A stretch of 35,514 bases of DNA. Source: Candidatus Segatella mututuai. Lineage in GTDB: Bacteria; Bacteroidota; Bacteroidia; Bacteroidales; Bacteroidaceae. The position numbers and the translations under genes are program-made. This document shows, piece by piece, positions 8,802 through 16,460 of this stretch; positions within the stretch are counted from its first letter, which is position 1, and each line of letters begins with the position of its first letter. Location of the stretch: contig DJOI01000045.1 of assembly GCA_002439605.1 (NCBI GenBank), forward strand, positions 1 through 35,514. Direction: 5' to 3'. The notes below the pieces were generated by a model that saw only the letters and a program-made list of their open reading frames with translations, had not been told where the DNA came from and did not search any database.

Positions 8802-11800
8802 ATGTCTACATCAACCAATTTATATAAAAAATCTATGAGACATCTATTTACGACCGTCTTATTAGGATTCGTTTCTATCATCAGTTCATGGGCGGCTCAA
8901 ACTTCGCCTCTTAATATACATATCATCAACACCATCACTCCACCTGCCTCTGTAGAACAGAAATGCATGCTGATAGACCATCAGGGATTGTTATGGATGG
9001 GTACGAACGCAGGAGTAAAGTCATACGATGGCTATCGGTTCACCTCTTACCAAAATGGAATAAAAACTCCCCACATCCTACCCAACAACGCCATTCTCTC
9101 CTTGGCAGAAGACAAGGCCAACAATCTGTGGATAGGAACACGCAACGGACTCGTATGCATGGACAAACAGCATGGGCGATTCAAGACCTACCATCTGGAA
9201 GGTGAACGAAGCAGAGAAATCTACACTCTTTACACATCACACGACGGCATCTTGTGGATAGGAACCGACGACGGTATAATGACCTATAATCCCCAAACCA
9301 AGACTTTCTTGCGCTACAAAAGCAAAAATATTACCCTCGTCGACAGCAAGGGCAAACGACGTTCCATGCCTTACATCAACCCCAAGTCGTTTGCAGAAGA
9401 CCGTCATGGCAACATCTACATAGGCACATGGTCGAAAAGTCTGTACCGACTCGACCGCAAGCATCGCATCATGCATCAGTTTGATCTTCCCATAAACGAC
9501 GACTCGCAGAAGACCTACATGGTCATGACTGATATGCATGGCCGGCTCTGGATCAACAGTTGGGGTGGTGGAATCAAATGTCTTACCAACCCTACCGACT
9601 TCAAACATCCAGGATATATAGACCTTTATAATGGCGATGAGCAAAACGCCATCAACTACCGTATCATACACGACCCTGTGACACACACATTCTGGACATG
9701 CTCACGATATGGCATCAGTATACTTGATGAAAACAATATCAAAGCAGGATTCAGACTTTATAACTCTGTCAGCGAGAATGAGCGCATCCACACTTTACGC
9801 AACATCACAGATCTCTGCACCGACGGAAAGGGAAATGTCTGGGCACAAACTTTCAACAATGGCATCTTCCATATCAACACTCTGCCAACGTTGTTCAACA
9901 CAAAACATATATTACCATCCAACATAGCGGCAGACCGCATAAGATCCATATTTTCACAAGACGGAAAACATTTTTGGCTGACACTCGCACCATCAGGCAT
10001 TGCCCTTTACGATGCAACCGACAACAAGACTTTACTTAATTACGAAATTCCAGGTTTAGCCTCTATACAATATCCCATGCTCAACACCCACATGTCGTCA
10101 GTTGTACAGGCAGCAGACGGAAGTGTGTGGTTTGCCAACAACAGTTACGGAATTCTGACAATAAAGAATGGGCAGGCTAAATTGTACGACAGGACCAACT
10201 GCATGTTTGTAAAAGACAACTTTGTGAAGGCTTTGCACCAGGCACGCAACAGTATCATGTTTGTGGGAGAACGTCATCATCTGAATTGGCTCACTCCCAA
10301 CGGCCAGACTTTTGGTCTGCCTGACGACCTTGATGTGGTAAACATCAGCGAGGGCCATCAAGGTGACATCTGGGTGACAACAGAAAACAAAGGTATCCTT
10401 CATCTGAGCGGCAACTTCTATCAACCAGCCTCTCTGCATAAGGAATATTTCTGCCCAGAACGCGGCAACTATGCTGTAAACGATGCCATCTATGTGTATG
10501 AAGACTCGCAGCATCGCATTTGGGCTACATCAAACAGTGGCGGTTTGTTCCTTCTTGACAGTAAGGAAAAACAGTTCAAGAACATGAACGATAAACTGCA
10601 CTGGAATTTCGATCGCATATTCTCTATCGAAGAAGACCAGCAAAAACGATTGTGGCTTACCGCCGATGATGCCCTCATTTGCCTGTCGCTTGACAAAGAG
10701 GGTAAGGCACAATACACCACATACACCTCAGAAGACGGATTGGGCGACATGATTTTCATGCCAAGTTCATGCTTCAAGTGGAACAACAAGCTCTATTTTG
10801 GCTCTGGGCGCAACCTTATCAGCGTAGACCCTGATAAAATACAAGGCATCAACAGTTACCCCATGCCAAGAATCATCGTTACCGACATTCTTATTGACGA
10901 AAAACGCTATGCTGAGCTTGACTCTACGATGCAGTCGGAAATAAGCGATGCCACTCCACAATACATCAGACAGCTAACAATACCTGCATCCATAGGCAAA
11001 TTCTCGGTAGAATTTGCTATACTCAGCTATATCAATACTTCACAGTGCAAGTATGCATACTTCCTTGAGGGATACGACCACGAATGGCACTATGTAGATG
11101 CCGACCTTCGACAAGCTTCGTTCGAGAATATTCCTTCAGGAAAGTACAAGCTCCACCTGAAAGCAGCCGACAGTTATGGACGCTGGAACGAGTTGCCTTA
11201 CACCATTGGTATAAGTGTTCTTCCACCATGGTACGCCTCACCATGGGCATACCTCATATATATATGTATGCTTATCGGGGCGGTATATGCATCCATGCTG
11301 TGGTACCGTGACCGGGTTCGCACCAAGAACCGCCTCCAAATGGCAGTGATATTCACCAATATCACGCACGAGTTGCTTACACCTCTCACCGTTATCTCTG
11401 TCTCTGCCGACAGTATAGAGGCTGAGCACCCAGAACTGCACGACCACACATCACTCATCCACAACAACATCAACCGCCTTACACGCATGCTACGGCAAAT
11501 ACTTGAAGTTCGCAAGGCACAAGCAGGTAAGTTGAAGCTGAAGGTGAGCGCAGGAAGGCTCGACACTTTCTGTCAGGAAACATGCCAAAGCATCATGCCT
11601 ATATTCAGCCAAAAGCATCTCACTTTCCATCAGGACATTGCCAAGATGGAGAGTCCAGTCTGGTTTGATGGTGACAAAATAGAGAAAATACTCTACAATC
11701 TATTGTCCAACGCCGTGAAATACTCATACGATGGCGGTAGTGTGTCTATCGGAGTCGATATAAAGGGAAACAAAGCCATTATTTCTGTCAGCGATACTGG

Positions 11801-12959
11801 AATTGGAATATCAAAAGACAAAATGCGCAACCTTTATTCGCGATTCCTGGACGGCGATTACCGACGCATGAACACCATGGGCACTGGCATCGGCCTTTCT
11901 TTGGTGCGCGATTTGGTGCAACTACACCACGGACACATCAACTGTGAGAGCGAAGTTGGCAAAGGCACTACATTCACAATCACAATGCCGATCAACCGTG
12001 ACAGCTACAGCCAAGACGAAAGAGCAAACGATACGGCTGAAATCACCAATGCTCCTACTGCCACTTCGAAACAAGCCCAGCAGGCTGTATCAGCAACGAG
12101 CAACTATTCACAGCAGGCAGCATCCTCCATCCCTAACAAACAGAAGCAAGACGGCCCAAACGAGAAAGAACACTCCATCTTGCTTGTTGAGGACAATGCA
12201 GAATTGCTGCAAACCATGTCTTCACTCCTGTCACCATACTTCAATGTCAAGACAGCGGTAAACGGTGAGCGGGCTCAACGTATTATTGAGAAAACGGCAT
12301 TGGATATTGTCATTACCGACGTGATGATGCCTGTCATGGACGGCATGGAACTGACAAAATGGATCAAGCAGAATGAAGCTTATGCACAGTTGCCTGTCAT
12401 CATGCTTACTGCAAAGACACAAAACAACGACCGCAACGAGGGGTATCTTGCCGGAGCAGATGCCTACCTCACCAAGCCTTTCACCATGGAGGACCTGCGC
12501 CTGCGTATCATGAACATCATAGAGAACAGACAACGCATACGTCAACGCTTCCAGCAACAGACCGATTTCGAAGTAGGAGAACAGCACTATAGCAGTCCTG
12601 AGAAAGTTTTTGTGGAGAACGTCATTGCAAAAATTATGGAGCATATTACCGACAGTGACTATGGGCGCGAGGAACTGGCAGCCGATTTATGCATCAGTTC
12701 ATCTTCACTATACAATAAGTTGCGTGCCACAACAGGACAGAACATTACAGGATTCATCAGCTCTATCCGTCTGAAGGAAGCTTGCCGCATTCTGCGCCAG
12801 CGACCCGACATACGTATCAACGAACTCTCATTCCTCGTAGGTTTCTCCACACCGCGCTACTTTTCACAGTGCTTCAAGAAAGAATTTGGAATGGTGGTGA
12901 AAGATTATGTAGACCAGCAAAAACAGAAAAAGGATGATTTAACGAATATCGAACAATAA
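8802..12959 (+). CDS. Hybrid two-component system sensor-regulator (HTCS)
   Basis: A 1385-residue one-protein signalling system that binds an oligosaccharide in the periplasm and activates PUL genes. In order: signal sequence; two periplasmic beta-propellers with at least twelve recognisable reg-prop repeats (for example LLWMGTNAGV, NLWIGTRNGL, ILWIGTDDGI, RIWATSNSGG); a Y_Y_Y domain at about 727-805; a transmembrane helix at about 813-835; HisKA with phospho-acceptor His856 (NITHEL); HATPase with N box NLLSNAVKYS, DTGIGI and GTGIGLSL; a Gln/Ser/Ala-rich linker at about 1067-1124; a receiver domain at about 1125-1240 with Asp1173 (TDVMMP) and LTKPF; and a C-terminal AraC-type HTH at about 1265-1375. 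All catalytic motifs look intact. It is divergent from the five-gene operon and upstream of GH97. A second ATG at 8835 also gives a clean signal peptide and may be the true start. Confidence 0.96.
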   Translation: MSTSTNLYKKSMRHLFTTVLLGFVSIISSWAAQTSPLNIHIINTITPPASVEQKCMLIDHQGLLWMGTNAGVKSYDGYRFTSYQNGIKTPHILPNNAILSLAEDKANNLWIGTRNGLVCMDKQHGRFKTYHLEGERSREIYTLYTSHDGILWIGTDDGIMTYNPQTKTFLRYKSKNITLVDSKGKRRSMPYINPKSFAEDRHGNIYIGTWSKSLYRLDRKHRIMHQFDLPINDDSQKTYMVMTDMHGRLWINSWGGGIKCLTNPTDFKHPGYIDLYNGDEQNAINYRIIHDPVTHTFWTCSRYGISILDENNIKAGFRLYNSVSENERIHTLRNITDLCTDGKGNVWAQTFNNGIFHINTLPTLFNTKHILPSNIAADRIRSIFSQDGKHFWLTLAPSGIALYDATDNKTLLNYEIPGLASIQYPMLNTHMSSVVQAADGSVWFANNSYGILTIKNGQAKLYDRTNCMFVKDNFVKALHQARNSIMFVGERHHLNWLTPNGQTFGLPDDLDVVNISEGHQGDIWVTTENKGILHLSGNFYQPASLHKEYFCPERGNYAVNDAIYVYEDSQHRIWATSNSGGLFLLDSKEKQFKNMNDKLHWNFDRIFSIEEDQQKRLWLTADDALICLSLDKEGKAQYTTYTSEDGLGDMIFMPSSCFKWNNKLYFGSGRNLISVDPDKIQGINSYPMPRIIVTDILIDEKRYAELDSTMQSEISDATPQYIRQLTIPASIGKFSVEFAILSYINTSQCKYAYFLEGYDHEWHYVDADLRQASFENIPSGKYKLHLKAADSYGRWNELPYTIGISVLPPWYASPWAYLIYICMLIGAVYASMLWYRDRVRTKNRLQMAVIFTNITHELLTPLTVISVSADSIEAEHPELHDHTSLIHNNINRLTRMLRQILEVRKAQAGKLKLKVSAGRLDTFCQETCQSIMPIFSQKHLTFHQDIAKMESPVWFDGDKIEKILYNLLSNAVKYSYDGGSVSIGVDIKGNKAIISVSDTGIGISKDKMRNLYSRFLDGDYRRMNTMGTGIGLSLVRDLVQLHHGHINCESEVGKGTTFTITMPINRDSYSQDERANDTAEITNAPTATSKQAQQAVSATSNYSQQAASSIPNKQKQDGPNEKEHSILLVEDNAELLQTMSSLLSPYFNVKTAVNGERAQRIIEKTALDIVITDVMMPVMDGMELTKWIKQNEAYAQLPVIMLTAKTQNNDRNEGYLAGADAYLTKPFTMEDLRLRIMNIIENRQRIRQRFQQQTDFEVGEQHYSSPEKVFVENVIAKIMEHITDSDYGREELAADLCISSSSLYNKLRATTGQNITGFISSIRLKEACRILRQRPDIRINELSFLVGFSTPRYFSQCFKKEFGMVVKDYVDQQKQKKDDLTNIEQ

Positions 12960-12996
12960 ATCATACTTTTGCTACATACATTCCATAAAGAAGCTA

Positions 12997-13004
12997 TAAC
13001 TTTG
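12997..13004 (+). promoter_or_regulatory. -7 promoter element of GH97 (TAACTTTG)
   Basis: TAACTTTG followed by CA lies 43 nt before the GH97 ATG, in the 88-nt gap after the HTCS stop. The bases 20 nt upstream (TACA) do not resemble TTTG. A second TAnnTTTG match (TACTTTTG) occurs at 12964-12971. GH97 is therefore likely to have its own promoter rather than depend only on HTCS readthrough. Confidence 0.6.
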
Positions 13005-13047
13005 CAACTATCAATATTAAATCATTCCACACTAACAAAACATTTTT

Positions 13048-15015
13048 ATGAACAACTATTTCAGAAAATCATTCACCGCCCTGCTTCTTGCTGTAGCAAC
13101 AACTGGTGCTTTTGCAGAAAGCAGTAAGGTGACGTCGCCAGATGGGCGGCTGTCGGTAATTGTAGAAGACAAAGATGGGCGGCTGTATTACAGCATCAGC
13201 TATGACGGAAAACAAATGATGCAGACATCGCAGTTAGGTGTTGTCACCAATGTGGGTGACTTCAGTCAGAACCTTGTCTATCGGTCGGTATCCAACCATC
13301 AGATTGCCAACGATTACACCATGCGCTCCATCAAGGCTTCTTCCTTGCACTATCGGGCAAACCAGATGCGTCTGACCTATGAGAATGCCAACAAACTGCC
13401 TTTGGTGGTAACCTTCAACGTATCGGATAACGATATCGCCTTCAGATATGAGTTTGGCGAAGTGCCAGAGCGCACACACATCATCGTGAATGAGGAAAGA
13501 ACATATTTCCGCCTCCCCTCACAGACTACCACCTTCCTGTCGCCACAGTCTGACCCTATGATAGGCTGGAAACGTAGCAAGCCAAGCTACGAGGAAGAAT
13601 ACACTCCCGATGCTCCGATGACTGCCAAGTCGAAATATGGGCAAGGCTATACTTTCCCTTGCCTCTTCCATGTAGGAGAAGATGGATGGGTACTTGTCAG
13701 CGAGACTGGCACACATGGCAACTACCCAGGATGCCGACTTGGAGACTATTCTGCTGACAACGGCTATAAGATAGAGTTTCCTATGCAGGGAGAATGCGAT
13801 GGAAGAGGTGCAACCAACGCAGCATTTCCTCTGCCTGGAGCAACCCCCTGGCGTACCATCACGGTAGGCAAGACATTGAAGCCTATCGTCGAGACGACTA
13901 TAAGCTATGATGTAGTAGAGCCATTGTATGAAGCCTCAGAAGAGTATAAGTCTGGACGCTATGTCTGGAGCTGGCTTATCTGGCAAGACAACTCAGCCAA
14001 CTACGATGACCAGAAGCAGATGGTAGACCTTGCAGCCACTATGGGATATGAATATGTACTGGTTGACGGACTGTGGGACCAGCAGACAGGACGCGAACGT
14101 ATTGCTGAATTGAGCCGCTATGCGCAAACGAAAGGAGTTAGTCTGATGCTGTGGTATAACAGCAACGGAACTGCCAATGAGGCACCTCAGACTCCACGCA
14201 ACTGTATGAACACCGTCATCGCACGCAAGCGAGAGATGAAGTGGATGAAATCGATAGGCGTCAAGGGTATCAAGGTAGACTTCTTCGGTGGCGACAAGCA
14301 GCACGTGATGCAGCTATATGAAGATATTCTGAGCGATGCCAACGACTACGGCATACAGGTCATCTTCCATGGATGTACCCTACCACGTGGCTGGGAGCGT
14401 ATGTTCCCCAACTATATATCAAGCGAGGCGGTACTGGCTTCCGAGAATGTGTTTTTCACTGAACATCACGCCAAGCAGGAGGGTTTCGAACTCACCATGC
14501 ATCCATTCTGCCGAAACACAGTGGCATCCATGGACTGGGGAGGCACCATCATGAACCGCTATATGTCGCGCGACAACAAAAGCCGCCATCGCCGTTATAC
14601 ATCTGATGTGTTCGAATTGGCAGCTGCCATTGTCAATCAGGCAAGCATCAACTGCATAGCCATCTATCCCAACAACCTGAGCGAACTGCCACAGCATGAG
14701 TTAGACTTCCTTCGTGGTGTTCCTACCACCTGGGACGAAACTCGCTTCATCGATGGGTATCCTGGAAAATATGTGGTTATAGCACGCCGACATGGAGACA
14801 ACTGGTATGTCGCTACCCTCAACGGAACCAACAAGCCTCTTACTTTAAACCTCTCCCTGCCTATGCTTGCCAATACGAAAGTAAAGACATATTACGAGAC
14901 TGTCGACAAGAAGAGCTTATGGCCTAAGTCAGGTGTCAAGAATATGAAGTTAAGCAAAGATGGCAAGGTGAAGATTACCGTTCTGCCAATGGGGGGCAAC
15001 ATCATCTGCCAATAA
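13048..15015 (+). CDS. GH97 glycosidase, retaining-type (alpha-galactosidase or beta-L-arabinopyranosidase candidate)
   Basis: A 655-residue exported protein (signal peptide about 1-23) with the full GH97 layout: an N-terminal beta-super-sandwich (about 25-285), a central (beta/alpha)8 barrel (about 290-555) and a C-terminal beta domain. GH97 splits into inverting alpha-glucosidases (SusB-like, Glu base) and retaining enzymes with an Asp nucleophile. Here GIKVDFFGG places Asp411 at the nucleophile position, as in the retaining B. thetaiotaomicron alpha-galactosidase BT1871. Glu460 in SSEAVLASEN is the likely acid/base; SusB-type proteins have EGVRG at this place, so the motif is divergent. 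Known retaining GH97 activities are alpha-galactosidase and beta-L-arabinopyranosidase, both useful on pectic or arabinogalactan side chains. It stands alone downstream of the HTCS and ends at a bidirectional terminator. Confidence 0.92.
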   Translation: MNNYFRKSFTALLLAVATTGAFAESSKVTSPDGRLSVIVEDKDGRLYYSISYDGKQMMQTSQLGVVTNVGDFSQNLVYRSVSNHQIANDYTMRSIKASSLHYRANQMRLTYENANKLPLVVTFNVSDNDIAFRYEFGEVPERTHIIVNEERTYFRLPSQTTTFLSPQSDPMIGWKRSKPSYEEEYTPDAPMTAKSKYGQGYTFPCLFHVGEDGWVLVSETGTHGNYPGCRLGDYSADNGYKIEFPMQGECDGRGATNAAFPLPGATPWRTITVGKTLKPIVETTISYDVVEPLYEASEEYKSGRYVWSWLIWQDNSANYDDQKQMVDLAATMGYEYVLVDGLWDQQTGRERIAELSRYAQTKGVSLMLWYNSNGTANEAPQTPRNCMNTVIARKREMKWMKSIGVKGIKVDFFGGDKQHVMQLYEDILSDANDYGIQVIFHGCTLPRGWERMFPNYISSEAVLASENVFFTEHHAKQEGFELTMHPFCRNTVASMDWGGTIMNRYMSRDNKSRHRRYTSDVFELAAAIVNQASINCIAIYPNNLSELPQHELDFLRGVPTTWDETRFIDGYPGKYVVIARRHGDNWYVATLNGTNKPLTLNLSLPMLANTKVKTYYETVDKKSLWPKSGVKNMKLSKDGKVKITVLPMGGNIICQ

Positions 15016-15060
15016 AATTCCCAAGCAGCAAAATCTCTAACGGCAGATTCCTTTTAAAAA

Positions 15061-15104
15061 ACGAAAAACAGGTTTATGACAACTATCATAAACCTGTTTT
15101 TCGT
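15061..15104. terminator. Bidirectional terminator between GH97 and GH43
   Basis: A 19-bp perfect inverted repeat (15061-15079 and 15086-15104, 6-nt loop) with a GC-containing core flanked by A- and T-runs on both sides. It sits between the convergent GH97 (stop 15015) and GH43 (stop 15204), so it can end both transcripts. Confidence 0.88.
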
Positions 15105-15203
15105 CATAAAAGTAGACTTTGCTGTGCTACTTCCAAAGTGTAAAAGTAAATCTTACCAAAACACTGCGTAAAAACTCACGCTTCCAAAAGCTCCTTGCTT
15201 TAT

Positions 15204-16187
15204 TTACTTTCCAAATGCTTTCACTATTCGCTTATACTCCTTTGGAGTAATCTGAATGACGGTGCCATGACGAGGCGTAAACTTACCTTCCGTCTTGGTA
15301 TCGGCAACCCACCGGAATGTGCGCAAGTCCTCAGAACGAGTAAACTGATAATGTCCCGACATGTAGCAATCGTACATCAAGCACCAGCCGCCATCAACCA
15401 GCGGGAACACGCCAGCACCCTCTACATTGTCCTTGGTTTGTTCGCAGAAACCATCGAGAAGTGTCCATGATGCCGAGTCATGAAGGTTGCGGAACACATA
15501 CTGACGAATGCCTTTGTGCGCTCCATCCTGTTCTGTCTTGAAGAAAAGATGATACTCGCCTGTCTTGTCCTGTACGATATCGGTATCTATGGCAGGGGCA
15601 TGGAAGTCGAAGAGAACCTGTGGCTCTCCTTCCAAATCAGAGAAACCATCGTTGGCATAAGCCCAGTACACCCTATCATACGGAATGGTTCCATCGTTGG
15701 TAAGGAGCGAGAAATACACCATATACTTGCCAGCCTTCTCGTCATAGATGGTCTGTGGTGCCCATACACGGATGACATTGGCAAAGTTCGTTCCTGCATA
15801 TTTTTTAGGAAAGTTAACCGTATGATGCTGCCAATGGATGAGATCGCGTGACTTGAGCAACACTATACCTCGATTGCTCGCCCATCCCAAGGAAGAACGC
15901 ATATCGGTAACTACCATCAGATACTCGCCATCCTTCGCACGCAAAATGTGCGGGTCGCGCACACATCCTGTATTTGCTATCGTATCGGATGATACTACAG
16001 GCTTGCCGCCATTGAGCGGAGTATAATTGAATCCATCGTCGCTGACGGCATACGAAATCTGTTCCTGCTGAGGTTGGTTGCCTGTGAAATAAACAAAGAG
16101 ATACTTGTTGCGGGCGGAAGCCGTTGTTACTGCCGCAAAAGCTGCGGTGGCAATCAATGTTTTTTTAAATAAATTCTTTTTCTGCAT
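15204..16187 (-). CDS. Single-domain GH43-like five-bladed propeller glycosidase
   Basis: A 327-residue exported protein (signal peptide about 1-25) made of one five-bladed beta-propeller. The GH43 triad can be placed at Asp78 (CVRDPH), Asp201 (APAIDTD) and Glu256 (NVEGAG). The strands carry the usual spaced pattern, such as GIVLLKSRDLIHW and VWAPQTIYDEKAGKYMVYFS. It is more divergent from typical GH43 than the tandem enzyme, and a related clan GH-F or GH32/43/117-like annotation is possible. A role as an arabinofuranosidase or exo-galactanase acting on PUL-derived oligosaccharides is inferred from the context. It is transcribed alone from a TAACTTTG promoter and converges on GH97. Confidence 0.82.
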   Translation of the reverse strand: MQKKNLFKKTLIATAAFAAVTTASARNKYLFVYFTGNQPQQEQISYAVSDDGFNYTPLNGGKPVVSSDTIANTGCVRDPHILRAKDGEYLMVVTDMRSSLGWASNRGIVLLKSRDLIHWQHHTVNFPKKYAGTNFANVIRVWAPQTIYDEKAGKYMVYFSLLTNDGTIPYDRVYWAYANDGFSDLEGEPQVLFDFHAPAIDTDIVQDKTGEYHLFFKTEQDGAHKGIRQYVFRNLHDSASWTLLDGFCEQTKDNVEGAGVFPLVDGGWCLMYDCYMSGHYQFTRSEDLRTFRWVADTKTEGKFTPRHGTVIQITPKEYKRIVKAFGK

Positions 16188-16221
16188 ATCTTATTTTGGA
16201 GATTAGGTTTTATTATGTCTG

Positions 16222-16229
16222 CAAAGTTA
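16222..16229 (-). promoter_or_regulatory. -7 promoter element of the single GH43 (TAACTTTG)
   Basis: Minus-strand TAACTTTG followed by CA, 35 nt upstream of the GH43 ATG. The box and its CA extension are identical to those before the glycosidase operon and GH97. No -33 box is visible at 19-20 nt spacing. Confidence 0.62.
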
Positions 16230-16350
16230 CATAATTATTACCGATTAAAAGGACTATTATCATTCAAAAAAGTGTTTATTCAACTAAATTGGTCAGTCAT
16301 TCCACAATTTTTCCTTCTCCCGACAGTCACCAACGCCTAAAAACACAGCG

Positions 16351-16392
16351 AAAAAGCAATCCTTCGGAAAGAAGCCAAAGAATTGCTTTTTT
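16351..16392 (-). terminator. Terminator of the C10 protease gene
   Basis: Arms AAAAAGCAAT (16351-16360) and ATTGCTTTTTT (16382-16392) enclose a smaller CTTC/GAAG hairpin. Read on the minus strand the stem ends in TTTTTC about 70 nt past the protease stop, separating it from the downstream GH43 promoter. Confidence 0.7.
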
Positions 16393-16460
16393 ATATAACA
16401 CACGGTTTCATCGTGCTTTCTGCTTATTATCCTTATGCGCTGAGAGAAGAAAAGTGTTTT

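Noticed and set aside
12000..12173. Low-complexity Gln/Ser/Ala linker in the HTCS as a frameshift or inserted element
   Set aside because: The reading frame is intact and both flanking domains are complete; variable linkers between kinase and receiver are normal in HTCS proteins.
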